A DNA stretch of 60,884 bases from Acidobacteriota bacterium (GCA_003225075.1 QIAP01000044.1:1-60884); one strand, 5' to 3'; positions 42,274-52,137 are shown, numbered from the stretch's first letter. Translations and numbers: made by a program. The notes: generated by a model not told the origin, from the sequence alone.

Positions 42274-44517
42274 GTGGCCACTCCGAATCCAACTCGCATT
42301 CCCGACAAGCGGTCGGGTCGCAAGCGGGTCATCATTCTGCTGGCGATCGGGATTTTTTTGCTGTTCGTCATCCTGGTCTCCCAGGCCGCTTTCAACCTGA
42401 CCTTCCTGCGCCCGGATACCAATCAAGAACTCCTGTTTTTTGCATCGCTCTCGGCTCTTATCTTTCTTCTTTTTGTCGCGCTTAGCTTTGTACTGGCGCG
42501 CAATCTGCTCAAGCTTATCGCAGAACGGCGCTTGGGCGTTGTCGGGTCGAAGTTCCGCACGCGCATCGTGTTGGTCGGCCTCATGGTGTCTATTCTGCCG
42601 GTCATCTGCATGTTCTTTTTCGCTTACGGGCTGATGAACCGTTCGATTGATAAGTGGTTCTCCCGTCCGGTGGAAGAGGTACGCGAGGACACGGCAGCCA
42701 TGGCCTCTCTCATCTCCACTTACGCGACACAGAATGTTCGTTCCGAGGCGTTGTCGATCGCTTCTTCCCCGGAGACACAGCGCGCCTTCGCGGGACACAG
42801 TTTTTCCGGGGTCGTAAACGAATTCCGCCGTCATGAGATCACTCTGCAAGGCGGATTCGCCCTCGCCATCGCCGACGGCAATGCAGAAGCCAGCTTTGGC
42901 GCTCCCGCCGCCTGGCCACTGCTACGGAGCCAACTCCCGCTCCAGCAGGCGGAATCGGATTCTCAATTACACTTCACTTGGCGCAACACGCAATACATTG
43001 TGGGAACAGCGCCGGTTGGCGAGCATGGCCTGATCCTGGTGGCGATGCCTCTACCTCAAAAATTCTCCGACACCGTCAAACAGATTGAGGCCAGCGAGCA
43101 GCGCTACTTTCAGCTCAGCCGCGAGCGGAAACTGGTTCGCCGGACCTATATGGGCGTGCTCGCATTGCTGAGCATGTTGGTCCTTTTCGCCACCACCTGG
43201 CTGGCGCTCTTTCTTTCCAAGCTGGTTACTCAGCCAGTGGCTGCGCTGGCGGAGGCCACACAAGCGATCTCGCGCGGCCGGCTGGACTACCGGGTGGAAG
43301 TACGCGCCGCCGATGAAATCGGCGACCTGGTACGTTCCTTTAACCGCATGGCGGAGGAACTGGAGCTCAGCCGTCGTCAGATTGAGGCATCGAGCCACGA
43401 GTTAGGTGCTGCCAATGTCGCTTTGGAACAGCGGCGCCGTCATATCGAAACAATTCTCGAGAGCATTCCCACAGGCGTGCTGTCGCTTGACGCCGATCGC
43501 CGCGTGACCCACGTCAATCGTGCATTGCTTCGCATGTTTAATCCTGCCGGTCCAGACCCGAATGCGCCTGATTCGCTGGCCGGTCTCGAACTACGGGCTG
43601 TATTTCCGCCGGAGGCCATGGAAGACTTGGAACTGTTGCTACGTCGCGCCGATCGCATGGGCATGAACACCAGCCAGGTGGAAATGACCTTGCCCAGGGC
43701 AAAACTGAATGTCGCGATCACAGTCGCCAGCCTGCAACACGAGGGACACCGCCTGGGCTACGTTATGGTCTTCGAAGACCTCTCCGATTTGCTCAAGGCA
43801 CAAAAACAGGCTGCCTGGCGCGAAGTGGCGCGCCGGGTGGCGCACGAAATAAAAAACCCGCTGACGCCAATCGCGCTATCGGCCGAACGTATACGCCGTC
43901 ACCTGGAGAGGGGAACACGTCCGGATGAGACCTCGGTGCAAATCATCCGGAGTTGCGCCGACACTATCGCCGGCGCAGTCGAGACGGTGCGCACTTTGGT
44001 GGATGAGTTCGCAACTCTGGCACGTTTTCCGACGGCCCGCCCTCAGCCGGCTAACATCAACGCAATCGTCGAAGGCGCACTCGCCATGTTCAACGGGCGA
44101 CTGGACAATATTCAGGTGCGCACACGACTTGGGCCCGACCTGCCGAATGTGATGGCTGACCCTGAAGCCGTCAAGCGCGCGATTGCGAATCTGGTGGACA
44201 ATGCCGCAGAGGCCATGCAGCACTCGGTGCTGCGCGAAATCCAGATATCCACTTCCCTGGTGGCAAGTCGTGATGCCATCGAAGTGGTGGTAGCCGACAC
44301 CGGACACGGAGTGACGCAAGAGCTCAAAGAAAGGCTTTTTTTGCCCTACTTCTCCACCAAGAGGCGCGGCACCGGCCTGGGATTAGCTATCGTCAACCGC
44401 ATCATTGAAGATCACCACGGCTCTATTCGAGTCGAAGAAAACGAGCCAATGGGAACCAAGTTTATTGTGGAACTGCCGGTTGCACTTGAAGTTGCCAGTA
44501 CTCCCGCCGCCAGTTAG
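42274..44517 (+). CDS. NtrY-like membrane sensor histidine kinase
   Basis: 747 residues from a GTG. Three or four hydrophobic helices within the first 300 residues (IILLAIGIFLLFVILVSQAAF, LIFLLFVALSFVLA, IVLVGLMVSILPVICMFFFA, LLSMLVLFATTWLALFLS) surround a periplasmic sensor part. A HAMP linker (PVAALAEATQAISRGRLDYRV) and a PAS domain (SIPTGVLSLDADRRVTHVN) follow. The phosphorylated His at about 524 is in VAHEIKNPLTPI, and the ATPase has the N box NLVDNAAEAM, G1 DTGHGV and G2 RRGTGLGLAIV. It is 2 bases from the response regulator gene, its evident partner. Function in nitrogen or envelope control is not shown. Confidence 0.93.
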   Translation: MATPNPTRIPDKRSGRKRVIILLAIGIFLLFVILVSQAAFNLTFLRPDTNQELLFFASLSALIFLLFVALSFVLARNLLKLIAERRLGVVGSKFRTRIVLVGLMVSILPVICMFFFAYGLMNRSIDKWFSRPVEEVREDTAAMASLISTYATQNVRSEALSIASSPETQRAFAGHSFSGVVNEFRRHEITLQGGFALAIADGNAEASFGAPAAWPLLRSQLPLQQAESDSQLHFTWRNTQYIVGTAPVGEHGLILVAMPLPQKFSDTVKQIEASEQRYFQLSRERKLVRRTYMGVLALLSMLVLFATTWLALFLSKLVTQPVAALAEATQAISRGRLDYRVEVRAADEIGDLVRSFNRMAEELELSRRQIEASSHELGAANVALEQRRRHIETILESIPTGVLSLDADRRVTHVNRALLRMFNPAGPDPNAPDSLAGLELRAVFPPEAMEDLELLLRRADRMGMNTSQVEMTLPRAKLNVAITVASLQHEGHRLGYVMVFEDLSDLLKAQKQAAWREVARRVAHEIKNPLTPIALSAERIRRHLERGTRPDETSVQIIRSCADTIAGAVETVRTLVDEFATLARFPTARPQPANINAIVEGALAMFNGRLDNIQVRTRLGPDLPNVMADPEAVKRAIANLVDNAAEAMQHSVLREIQISTSLVASRDAIEVVVADTGHGVTQELKERLFLPYFSTKRRGTGLGLAIVNRIIEDHHGSIRVEENEPMGTKFIVELPVALEVASTPAAS

Positions 44518-44519
44518 TC

Positions 44520-45875
44520 ATGCCCACCATCCTCATCGTCGACGACGAAGCCACGATCCAGCAGTCGCTTAAGGGGGTGCTGGAGGACGAAAGCTACAAG
44601 ACATCGGTGGCCGGAACTGGTGAGGCTTGCCTCGAACTGCTGCACCGGCGTGGCTTCGACGTGGTTTTGCTGGATATCTGGCTCCCCGGCATAGACGGCT
44701 TGGAAACCCTGCAGAGGATCCGTGAACTCGATAATGCGCCCGAGGTCATCATGATCTCCGGACACGGCACGATTGAGACGGCCGTTCGCGCTACTAAGCT
44801 GGGCGCTTACGACTTTCTGGAGAAGCCTCTCTCCCTCGATAAGACTCTCATCCTTATAAAAAATGCGATTGAAGCGAAGAAGCTGCGCCACGAAAATCGC
44901 GATCTCAAGAAGCAACTTCAGTTCAAGACCGCGATGGTGGGCGACAGCATTCCGATGAAAGCGCTGCGGCAGCAGATCAGTCTCATGGCCCCGACCAATG
45001 GGCGAGTGCTCATTTACGGAGAATCGGGCACCGGCAAGGAACTTATGGCGCACGCCATTCACGGCCACAGCTTACGCAAGGACGCTATGTTTGTGGAAGT
45101 AAACTGTGCCGCGATTCCGGAAGATTTGATCGAAAGTGAGCTCTTCGGTCACGTGAAGGGTTCGCTGCACACTGCAACCAGCGACAAAGAAGGCAAGTTG
45201 CAGAAGGCCAGTGGAGGAACGCTTTTTCTAGATGAAATCGGCGACATGAGCTTGAAAACGCAGTCCAAGCTTCTACGGACCCTTGACGAGCAGCGATTTA
45301 CACCGGTGGGCAGCGAGGAGCCTATTACTGTAGACGTTCGCGTGATTGCTTCAACCAATAAAGACCTGGAGGAAGAAATTTCCCGGGGCAACTTCCGGGA
45401 AGACCTCTTCTACAGGCTGAATGTGATTCCCTTCTTTGTTCCTCCACTGCGCGAGCGGACTGAAGACATCCCCTTGCTGGCTCGTTATTTCATGAAGGAG
45501 TTTGCCTCTACTTACGGCCGCCGCCCCAGGGAGATCACGGACGACGCCATCGAAACCCTGATGCGTTATTCCTGGCCCGGTAATGTGCGCGAGCTGCGAA
45601 ACGTGATCGAGCGTATCGTAATTATGAATCCGACCACCAGCCGTTTTGATCGCAAACACTTGCCGCCACTGGTTTATCGTGACGGCGGCCGACGGGGGGG
45701 TGGCAGCGAATTTTCCACGCTGCACCAGGCTCGTGACGCCTACGAGCGGGACTACATCTTAAAGAAGCTGGATGAGAGCCACGGCAATGTTACCCGTGCC
45801 GCCGAAGTGCTCGGCTTGGAACGTAGTCATTTGTATCGCAAGATGAAAGCATTAGGAATTACTGCGAAAGAATGA
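44520..45875 (+). CDS. NtrX/NtrC-family response regulator with altered sigma-54 contact motif
   Basis: 451 residues: receiver (phosphate-accepting Asp at about 52, Lys at about 102), AAA+ domain and a Fis-type helix-turn-helix at the end (ESHGNVTRAAEVLGLERSHLYRKMKAL). Walker A GESGTGKE (167-174) and Walker B TLFLDEIG are intact. The GAFTGA loop, which contacts sigma-54 in this family, is here GSLHTA at 214-219 (bases 45159-45176): the key Thr is replaced. This suggests that it may not open sigma-54 promoters in the normal way. It follows the NtrY-like kinase by 2 bases. The frame around the loop is continuous, so this is not a frameshift. Confidence 0.92.
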   Translation: MPTILIVDDEATIQQSLKGVLEDESYKTSVAGTGEACLELLHRRGFDVVLLDIWLPGIDGLETLQRIRELDNAPEVIMISGHGTIETAVRATKLGAYDFLEKPLSLDKTLILIKNAIEAKKLRHENRDLKKQLQFKTAMVGDSIPMKALRQQISLMAPTNGRVLIYGESGTGKELMAHAIHGHSLRKDAMFVEVNCAAIPEDLIESELFGHVKGSLHTATSDKEGKLQKASGGTLFLDEIGDMSLKTQSKLLRTLDEQRFTPVGSEEPITVDVRVIASTNKDLEEEISRGNFREDLFYRLNVIPFFVPPLRERTEDIPLLARYFMKEFASTYGRRPREITDDAIETLMRYSWPGNVRELRNVIERIVIMNPTTSRFDRKHLPPLVYRDGGRRGGGSEFSTLHQARDAYERDYILKKLDESHGNVTRAAEVLGLERSHLYRKMKALGITAKE

Positions 45876-45915
45876 AGTCGGCTTGCGCATACCCAAAACT
45901 GGTTAGGGCACCTTC

Positions 45916-46380
45916 CTACCGCTTGAGCATGCGAATTTCGGTGCCATTTTTAAGGAACTTGACTTCATCCATGAGCTGATTGATCAAGTAGATGCCCCGG
46001 CCGTGGTCGGAATAAACATTCTGTCCGAGAAGGGGGTTGGGCAGGCAGCCCGGATCAAATCCTTTCCCCGGATCTCGCACCACGATCAGCATGCCGCCGG
46101 TTTCATCGCACGCCACATCGCACTCGACAATTTTGGAGGGATCAGATCCGGCGCCATGAATTACCGCGTTGGCCAGCGCCTCATTGAGCGCCAATTCAAT
46201 GGCATCCTCGCGGCCGTCTGCGCATTTTGTTTCCTTCACGACACGCATGACACTTTGCACCACGGTATCAATGGCATTCCTGTCAGCGGCAAGGGTGACC
46301 GTCAACTTTAGGACAAGCTTGTCGGATTGCAAATCACATGGAGCGGAGTTTTTGACGCCGGAGGTTTGCATGTCATCCAT
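45916..46380 (-). CDS. RsbW-like serine kinase/anti-sigma ATPase
   Basis: 154 residues (a second ATG nine bases inside is possible). GHKL ATPase fold: N box DAIELALNEALANAVIHGA, G1 VRDPGKGFDP and G2 SDHGRGIYLINQL. This is the pattern of RsbW/SpoIIAB-type proteins that bind an alternative sigma factor or phosphorylate an STAS anti-antagonist. No STAS protein or PP2C phosphatase gene is next to it, so partners must be elsewhere. It is convergent with the NtrX-like gene and follows era on the same strand with 63 bases between. Confidence 0.88.
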   Translation of the reverse strand: MDDMQTSGVKNSAPCDLQSDKLVLKLTVTLAADRNAIDTVVQSVMRVVKETKCADGREDAIELALNEALANAVIHGAGSDPSKIVECDVACDETGGMLIVVRDPGKGFDPGCLPNPLLGQNVYSDHGRGIYLINQLMDEVKFLKNGTEIRMLKR

Positions 46381-46443
46381 TGGATGCCGAATCTGAGCCC
46401 AAGATCCGTATAACCTATAGTACAGAGGAAGGGACGCTTGCGC

Positions 46444-47397
46444 TTATTCCTTCGGTAACAACTTGCGTGGTGCCGTAAGGTTATCCAACTGCCGCCTCCA
46501 GTCGAGTCCCTCGACGAATTCCCGGGATTCTCGCCAGCCCGGCTTTACCTTCACAAACAGTTCCAAAAATACTCTTGTACTCAGCATACGCTCGATTGCC
46601 AATCGGGCTGCGGTGCCGATTTTTTTGAGCATCTGGCCGCCCTTGCCCACCAGGATCGCCTTCTGGCCTTCGCGCTCGCAGTAGATGAGGGCAGCTATTC
46701 TTGTCAGCTTTTCCCCTTCCTCGAATTGTTCAATCACCACGGTGACCACATAAGGAAGCTCTTCTTGGGTATCGAGCAGGATCTGCTCCCGAATAATCTC
46801 CGCCGCCATAAAGCGTGCCGGCTGATCCGTGACTTGATCGTCGGGAAAATAGCGGGGACCTTGAGGAAGTACCCCGATAACCTTCTGCACAAGCAGGTCG
46901 AGCCCATCACGTTTCAGCGCCGAAATGGGAATAATCTCCCGGAAATCATGCCGCCTGCGATATTCGTCGATTATCCCCAGCAGCTTTTGCTTTTCTCTGC
47001 CGATGCGATCGATTTTATTCAGCAGGAGGAAAGCGGGCGTGCCCGACTCTCTGACCAGGTCCAGAACGAATTCATCTTCGCGGTCCGGCTTGCGTGTCAC
47101 ATCGTTGATCACCAGGATCAAATTGCAACCTTCCAACGCCTCCCGCACTTCGGCCATCATCTTGCGGCCGAGAGAACTATCGGGTTTGTGCACGCCCGGG
47201 GTATCAATGAGGATCACTTGACCCCTTGTCTTGTTTTTCTGCTTTGGTAGGTGAACGATTCCTTGAATCCGATTGCGGGTGGTCTGAGGCTTGGGACTAA
47301 TAATTGCGAGCTTCTCGCCGACCAGTGAATTCAGCAGAGTGGATTTACCGGCATTGGGCCGTCCGAGAATACAAACGAATCCAGAGTGGAAAGACAT
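46444..47397 (-). CDS. era: GTPase Era
   Basis: 317 residues. Era binds 16S rRNA and helps assemble the 30S subunit. G1 is GRPNAGKST at about 12-20, G3 DTPGVH, G4 LLLNKIDRIG, and the C-terminal KH domain has IYCEREGQKAILVGKGGQMLKKIG. Full length for the family. It comes last in the phoH-ybeY-corC-era group, a common arrangement that links rRNA maturation factors. 122 bases separate it from corC, which could hold its own promoter. Confidence 0.96.
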   Translation of the reverse strand: MSFHSGFVCILGRPNAGKSTLLNSLVGEKLAIISPKPQTTRNRIQGIVHLPKQKNKTRGQVILIDTPGVHKPDSSLGRKMMAEVREALEGCNLILVINDVTRKPDREDEFVLDLVRESGTPAFLLLNKIDRIGREKQKLLGIIDEYRRRHDFREIIPISALKRDGLDLLVQKVIGVLPQGPRYFPDDQVTDQPARFMAAEIIREQILLDTQEELPYVVTVVIEQFEEGEKLTRIAALIYCEREGQKAILVGKGGQMLKKIGTAARLAIERMLSTRVFLELFVKVKPGWRESREFVEGLDWRRQLDNLTAPRKLLPKE

Positions 47398-47519
47398 GCT
47401 GAGAAAAGTGGGCCACTTCAGGCGTGCTGATGAACGCCTGCTATGAAGATATGGGGTTTAATGCATACGGTCAAACAATGGAAGGTTCGCTGGCTCTTGT
47501 CCCCACACCATACGAGTTG

Positions 47520-48782
47520 CTATATCAACTTCATTTGCTGTGGTTGCGCGGCAGTGATACGCACGCGCTCAACTTTGCGATCTGTCGACTCCAAGACTTC
47601 AAATCTAAGCCCATCGTCTTCGACCACTTCACCCTTTTGCGGGATCCGTCCCGCCAGTTCGCTGACTAATCCCGCCACCGTAGCTGACTCCCTGCCTTCG
47701 GGACGAATGCCGAACAGTTCAGCTAACCGGTCCACATCCATGTTTCCCGGCACAATATAGGACCGATCCCCCTCGCGCACGATCTGTGCTTTCTCATGCT
47801 CATCGCCAATTTCGCCGACGATCTCTTCGATCAGGTCTTCAATGGTTACCAATCCTGCGACACCGCCATACTCATCCACGACGATGGCCATGCGGACGTT
47901 GTTTTTCTGCATCTCGCGCAGAAGGTCGCTGCCCAGTTTGCTTTCAGGCACAAAATAGACATCCCGGCGCATGAGCGTACCCACAGTACGACTGCGAGCC
48001 TCGGTATCCGGGACTTGCAGAACATCCTGGGCGTAGACGATTCCTTTAATGCTGTGGATGCTGCCTTCGTATACCGGCACGCGCGAAAAGGGCTTGGTTT
48101 TCAAAAGTTCGACGAACTGTTCCACTGTTGTATCCACCGGCACTGCCGTCATCTCGGGGCGCGGCTTCATGGCCTCGCGTACCGTTTTGCCGCTGAACTC
48201 TACAACTGACTGGATCAGATCCCGATCCCCCTCATGGATAATGCCCTCTTCCTGCCCAGCCTCGATTAGCGCGTCGACGGCTTCCGCCGGATTATCAGGC
48301 TTCTCCTCAATATGCTCCCTGGTAAGGGCGGCCACAGACTGGCAAAAACCCAGCACAAGTGTCACCGGCAGGACGATATAAATCAGGAGGCGCAGAAGAA
48401 ATATCCAACGCGCCAACCACTCCCCCTTGGTGCGGGAGAAGAAAACAAAAGGTAGCAAGCGGTTAAACAAGATTACAACGAGTACCAGACTGAGTGTGGC
48501 CTGCAGGATTTCGTTAATGCTCCATGCGCGGTCGCGAAATACGGTGAAACCTACCAGCATCGCGATTGCCGCGATAATGAACTGAGTGAGAATTGCCATC
48601 GAAAGCGATGTTCGTGCCCGGCTCATTCCGAGTTTCGGTTCGACCTTCTTCTCGAATACGTCAATGTTGTCCTGGAATTCGCGGGACAGGAATTTCCCGA
48701 TCTCCTGATAGACGCGATCGACGTAGGAGACCAGCGTCAGCAGGCCAAGCAGCAACACAAAGGCGATGCTGACAGCAATCAT
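47520..48782 (-). CDS. CorC/HlyC-family membrane protein with CBS pair
   Basis: 420 residues. N-terminal helices at about 1-20, 65-85, 95-115 and 135-155 anchor it in the inner membrane, as in the CNNM/HlyC-CorC group; the classical DUF21 signature is not clear. A CBS pair follows at about 205-330 ([69 protein letters not shown]), then the CorC/HlyC C-terminal domain ([19 protein letters not shown]). Role: magnesium/cobalt efflux or resistance in the family. ATG overlaps the ybeY stop by four bases. Confidence 0.88.
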   Translation of the reverse strand: MIAVSIAFVLLLGLLTLVSYVDRVYQEIGKFLSREFQDNIDVFEKKVEPKLGMSRARTSLSMAILTQFIIAAIAMLVGFTVFRDRAWSINEILQATLSLVLVVILFNRLLPFVFFSRTKGEWLARWIFLLRLLIYIVLPVTLVLGFCQSVAALTREHIEEKPDNPAEAVDALIEAGQEEGIIHEGDRDLIQSVVEFSGKTVREAMKPRPEMTAVPVDTTVEQFVELLKTKPFSRVPVYEGSIHSIKGIVYAQDVLQVPDTEARSRTVGTLMRRDVYFVPESKLGSDLLREMQKNNVRMAIVVDEYGGVAGLVTIEDLIEEIVGEIGDEHEKAQIVREGDRSYIVPGNMDVDRLAELFGIRPEGRESATVAGLVSELAGRIPQKGEVVEDDGLRFEVLESTDRKVERVRITAAQPQQMKLI

Positions 48783-49369
48783 CTGGTCCTCCCGGTGCGG
48801 ATTGTGGCGCCGGAAAACTGTGTCAAGGCGTGCGACATGATTCGCTTGTTAGGAACCTGGCTTTGGCTGACTTTGCTGGATCGAGTGGAACCGGAGGTGG
48901 GTTCGGTCGCACCTGGGGATTTTGAAATCCTTTCGATCTTTGAAATCCTTTCGATCAGAGTTACTGGTAAGCCTAACGACTTCCGTAATCTTTGTTCCGT
49001 CCGTGCCATCTCGCCGTGATCGTGCTCATGGTCGTAGCCGGCGAGGTGCAGCACACCGTGCAGTGCAAGGACTCTAATCTCGTCCGCCGCTGAATGGCCC
49101 AGCTGGCGAGCGTTCCGCGCCGCAATATCGCCGGAAATAGCAATGTCCCCGGCAAAACCTTGCACCGAGCCAAAAATTGAAGGGAAAGATAAAACATCCG
49201 TGGGCTTATCTTTGCCACGAAAACGTTTGTTCAACACCCGCAGTTCGCGACTCGTAGTCACCAGGACACTCACCGTCCCCCGCAGGCGGGTAGCGCGCTT
49301 CGCCCGCCCCACAAATCGGTCCAGCGAGTATTCGCTTAGCCCCGCCACTCGCTTTCGTAGGATTACCAA
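48779..49369 (-). CDS. ybeY: Endoribonuclease YbeY with C-terminal tail
   Basis: 196 residues. YbeY is a zinc-dependent RNase for rRNA maturation. The zinc motif HGVLHLAGYDHEHDH is present, with RVLNKRFRGKDKPTDVLSFPS before it. The family usually ends some 20 residues after the zinc motif; here about 55 residues of low-complexity, Ser/Arg-rich tail follow, including the duplicated ERISKI-ERISKS from an 18-bp tandem repeat. The stop overlaps the corC start (ATGA). It lies 115 bases after phoH, with a candidate terminator in between. Confidence 0.93.
   Translation of the reverse strand: MVILRKRVAGLSEYSLDRFVGRAKRATRLRGTVSVLVTTSRELRVLNKRFRGKDKPTDVLSFPSIFGSVQGFAGDIAISGDIAARNARQLGHSAADEIRVLALHGVLHLAGYDHEHDHGEMARTEQRLRKSLGLPVTLIERISKIERISKSPGATEPTSGSTRSSKVSQSQVPNKRIMSHALTQFSGATIRTGRTR
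48921..48956. repeat. 18-bp tandem duplication in the ybeY tail
   Basis: Two head-to-tail copies of TTTGAAATCCTTTCGATC, identical in all 18 positions. The unit keeps the frame and repeats six residues in the YbeY tail. It looks like recent slippage or unequal exchange. Confidence 0.9.
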
Positions 49370-49440
49370 CTTTTTCAGCGACCTCCGCGCTGGTCCGGGT
49401 AACCCGGAATATCGCCGCTACAACTCAACCCAAAACAAAG

Positions 49441-49464
49441 AGGAGGGCCGATGGGCACCCTCCT
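49441..49464 (-). terminator. Candidate terminator between phoH and ybeY
   Basis: A seven-base stem, AGGAGGG / CCCTCCT, with a ten-base loop, followed on the minus strand by CTTTGTTTTGG. It lies 20 bases after the phoH stop. The T-run is interrupted and ybeY usually follows phoH in one transcript, so it may be only partial. Confidence 0.5.
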
Positions 49465-49483
49465 GCAGTATCTCTCTTAACTC

Positions 49484-50557
49484 TTAATCTCGAACCTGGT
49501 TTTCTCCTGACAGCGGCACAATCTTCTCCTGTGGGAGCTTACTCTCCCCACCCCCATTGGACTTCCCGTTGGTGTGAGCCTTGGCATCGAGCAGCAACAT
49601 CTGCTCCTCTGCCACTCGAGTTTTGTGCTCATCGTAGGCGCGAATGATGCGCTGCACCAGGTGATGCCGCACTACGTCGCTCTCGTCGAAGTATACGAAG
49701 GCCAGACCTTCGACTTTCTTGAGAACATCAACCGCCTCGAGCAATCCGCTGCGTCGCGCGTTTGGCAAATCAATCTGCGTGATGTCGCCGGTGATCACCG
49801 CTTTGGAGTTGAAGCCCAGCCTGGTAACGAACATCTTCATCTGTTCGGAGGTAGTATTCTGCGCTTCGTCCAGAATCACGAACGAATCGTTCAGCGTGCG
49901 CCCGCGCATAAACGCGATCGGGGCAATTTCGATAACGTTCTTTTCCAGGTAGCGGTCCACTTTCTCGGGATCAAGCATGTCGTAGAGTGCATCGTACAGA
50001 GGCCGCAGGTATGGATCGATCTTGTCCTGTAGGGTGCCGGGCAGGAACCCCAGGCGTTCCCCGGCTTCGACGGCGGGACGCGCCAGAATAATACGATTCA
50101 CGCGTTTTGCCAGCAGCGCCGAAATTGCCATCGCGACCGCGAGATAAGTCTTGCCGGTACCTGCCGGTCCGATGCCGAAAACCATGTCGTTCTTTTCGAT
50201 GGTTTCCAGATACACGCGCTGGTTCACGCTCTTGGGCTGCACCGTGCGACGGCCCAGGGAGCGTTGCCGGCCGGCTTCGGCCAGTCCGCGCAGGGTGGCT
50301 TTCGGGTCGGCTATCAGAACCCGTAACATACTGTTCAGATCACCGTTAGTGAAGGTATGGCCGGAGCGTTGCAGAAACTCGTAATCGGCGAAGACTTGCT
50401 CGGCCCGGGCTACGTCACGCGCTGCCCCTTCCAGTTCGATGGAGTTGGACCGTAAATCGATGTTGATGTTCAGGCCATCTTCCAGCACGTGCAGATTTTC
50501 GTCGCGGGTGCCAAACAGGGCCTCAATGTTAGGACTGATCTCAATGCTCTTCTTCAT
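49484..50557 (-). CDS. phoH: PhoH-family ATPase
   Basis: 357 residues. Walker A is [15 protein letters not shown]; Walker B is [23 protein letters not shown], and [18 protein letters not shown] carries the sensor residues, as in PhoH/superfamily 1-like ATPases. The N-terminal about 90 residues are a KH-like or RNA-binding module ([21 protein letters not shown]). PhoH proteins are linked to RNA handling and phosphate stress; their molecular role is uncertain. First gene of the phoH-ybeY-corC-era group. The C-terminal about 40 residues are polar and variable. Confidence 0.95.
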   Translation of the reverse strand: MKKSIEISPNIEALFGTRDENLHVLEDGLNINIDLRSNSIELEGAARDVARAEQVFADYEFLQRSGHTFTNGDLNSMLRVLIADPKATLRGLAEAGRQRSLGRRTVQPKSVNQRVYLETIEKNDMVFGIGPAGTGKTYLAVAMAISALLAKRVNRIILARPAVEAGERLGFLPGTLQDKIDPYLRPLYDALYDMLDPEKVDRYLEKNVIEIAPIAFMRGRTLNDSFVILDEAQNTTSEQMKMFVTRLGFNSKAVITGDITQIDLPNARRSGLLEAVDVLKKVEGLAFVYFDESDVVRHHLVQRIIRAYDEHKTRVAEEQMLLLDAKAHTNGKSNGGGESKLPQEKIVPLSGENQVRD

Positions 50558-50945
50558 TCAGTAGCTGGGCGCTTTCCCTCCTGTGCGCCTGGTGCGCACT
50601 GCCTCACTGTTCAAACTATTAAATGCACTCGAGCGCTTTTCGCCCGGTATTTAGATGTATCTACGCGCCCAAAGGCCACACGTAGGGCCTGCTTTTTAGT
50701 GAGCGCAACATTGTTCTCTCTGGAGATGAAACCAGCCGGGGTGCTCGCTCCCAAGGTGCAAGCAACTACCATTGGGGATAGGGTACCCCCGTGCTCTGAG
50801 GGAGTCAATGGCAGCTCGACTTCGTTCGCCGAACAATTGTTAAGCTAAACAGATAGGCTTCTCGGCCAGCTCGACTGTGACACTTCGAATGCAAGGCTTG
50901 CTCAGGACCTCCAACGCTTTCACAAGGTGAGGGGGCCATATCCAT
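50558..50945. other. Divergent intergenic region between phoH and rpsT
   Basis: About 390 bases upstream of the rpsT promoter without a supported gene. The open frames here have no recognisable protein features. The phoH promoter must lie here, but I see no convincing -10/-35 pair for it. Confidence 0.4.
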
Positions 50946-50975
50946 TTGACCCGCCAGGAGTTGTTGCCCTAAAAT
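50946..50975 (+). promoter_or_regulatory. Promoter of rpsT
   Basis: -35 TTGACC at 50946-50951 and -10 TAAAAT at 50970-50975 are separated by 18 bases. The start codon is 44 bases after the -10 box. Both boxes are close to the sigma-70 consensus, fitting a ribosomal protein gene. Confidence 0.65.
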
Positions 50976-51019
50976 AGGTCTTTCAACACCCACCAGAGAA
51001 ACAAAGGTCAAGACTCAGC

Positions 51020-51283
51020 ATGGCTAATCATTTTTCGGCTCTGAAACGCGCCCGTCAGACCATTAGGCGCAGCGAACGCAACCGTGCCAACCGTTCCCGT
51101 TTGCGTAGCGCTCTGCGCGATTTGCGCGAATCCTTGGCCAAAGGCGACAAATCGGCGGCCGAGCAGGTGTTCCGACAGACGGTTGCCGCCTTGGACAAAG
51201 CAATTCAAAAGGGCGTGATCCACGAAAATACCGCGTCGAGATACAAGTCCCGCTTGAACGCGCGCGTCAGCGCGCTGAAGTAA
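51020..51283 (+). CDS. rpsT: Small ribosomal subunit protein bS20
   Basis: 87 residues, usual length. It binds 16S rRNA in the 30S subunit. The sequence is helical and basic as expected: [30 protein letters not shown] is typical in its order of Lys/Arg residues, with [25 protein letters not shown] near the end. Gene stands alone between its own promoter and terminator. Confidence 0.97.
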   Translation: MANHFSALKRARQTIRRSERNRANRSRLRSALRDLRESLAKGDKSAAEQVFRQTVAALDKAIQKGVIHENTASRYKSRLNARVSALK

Positions 51284-51314
51284 CGTAACCTTCCCTGTCA
51301 GCGTACAGAAAGGT

Positions 51315-51346
51315 ACGGCAGACCTCGAGTCTGCCGTTGATTTTTT
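51315..51346 (+). terminator. Intrinsic terminator of rpsT
   Basis: Perfect nine-base stem ACGGCAGAC / GTCTGCCGT with a five-base loop, then TTGATTTTTT. It lies 32 bases after the rpsT stop. It might also serve the convergent acetyltransferase gene at 51388, but the T-run is on the rpsT side. Confidence 0.9.
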
Positions 51347-51387
51347 CTGGATTGCCACGTTACGAGTGAGACGAGCTTCATCGCGCA

Positions 51388-52137
51388 TTAGAGCGTAACC
51401 TCAAACGTTTGCATTAGCACTGCCTGCACCTCCTCCTCTGATTCCAGCTTTCGCTCCTCCTTTATGCCATCCCTCGTGACGATCAGTTTCATGTCCGACA
51501 GCGTTATCCGGCCTTCTGGAGTCGCAATCGTACAGAGTCGCTTGCGGGTGAAATGTGAATCCGGCGAAGTCTGGTGGTAGTGGCACATAGCAGCGAAGTC
51601 TTCTATGCGCCGTGGCTGGAGCGTAAATGAATATTGCTTTTCCCATGATCCCGCAACCTCGGCCCTTTCGATGTGCAGCGATCCGTCTGAGCCGAGAATG
51701 CGGAAGATGCGGCCGGCCTGCGTCTGCTCGACTCCGGTCTCCAGCCGTAGTGGATCGAGAAAGGAATCGCCGAAGCCGACGTCCGCAAGCCACGGCGTGT
51801 CGAGATCCACACGCAGCGCTAAGTGGTCGAACTCCGGCCCATAACTACCGTCTTCGTTTGGCACGCGAGCAGAGAGTAACGTGACTTCGAATCCGATTGT
51901 GCGCAGCAGCGCCGCGAATGCGCCATTCATCTCGTAGCAGAAGCCGCCGCGGTGCCGTTCAACGATCTTTCTAAGGAAAGCATCTTCATTGCAAAGAATT
52001 TGCCGGCCGAGGGAAATGTCGAGATTTTCGAACGGAACCGACAAGAGATGAGCGCGATGCAGCCCGCGCAAAGTTTCAATCGTCGTCGAGACCTTCCCTT
52101 TGTACCCGATGCGTCCGAGATAGGCCGCGACATTCAT
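51388..52137 (-). CDS. Arylamine N-acetyltransferase
   Basis: 249 residues. It transfers acetyl from acetyl-CoA to arylamines or hydrazines through a Cys-His-Asp triad, visible as Cys at about 67 in RGGFCYEMN, His at about 105 in FDHLAL and Asp at about 119 in WLADVGFGD. SVPFENLDISLG near residue 35 is also diagnostic. In bacteria these genes often lie in secondary metabolite or amine detoxification contexts; here it is alone, converging on rpsT. 102 bases separate it from holA upstream. Confidence 0.95.
   Translation of the reverse strand: MNVAAYLGRIGYKGKVSTTIETLRGLHRAHLLSVPFENLDISLGRQILCNEDAFLRKIVERHRGGFCYEMNGAFAALLRTIGFEVTLLSARVPNEDGSYGPEFDHLALRVDLDTPWLADVGFGDSFLDPLRLETGVEQTQAGRIFRILGSDGSLHIERAEVAGSWEKQYSFTLQPRRIEDFAAMCHYHQTSPDSHFTRKRLCTIATPEGRITLSDMKLIVTRDGIKEERKLESEEEVQAVLMQTFEVTL

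Noticed and set aside
42094-42849. A 251-codon minus-strand frame over the start of the NtrY-like kinase
   Set aside because: Composition is charged and repetitive (Asp/Lys/Gln/Arg) as the complement of hydrophobic helices. The plus strand has a full kinase.
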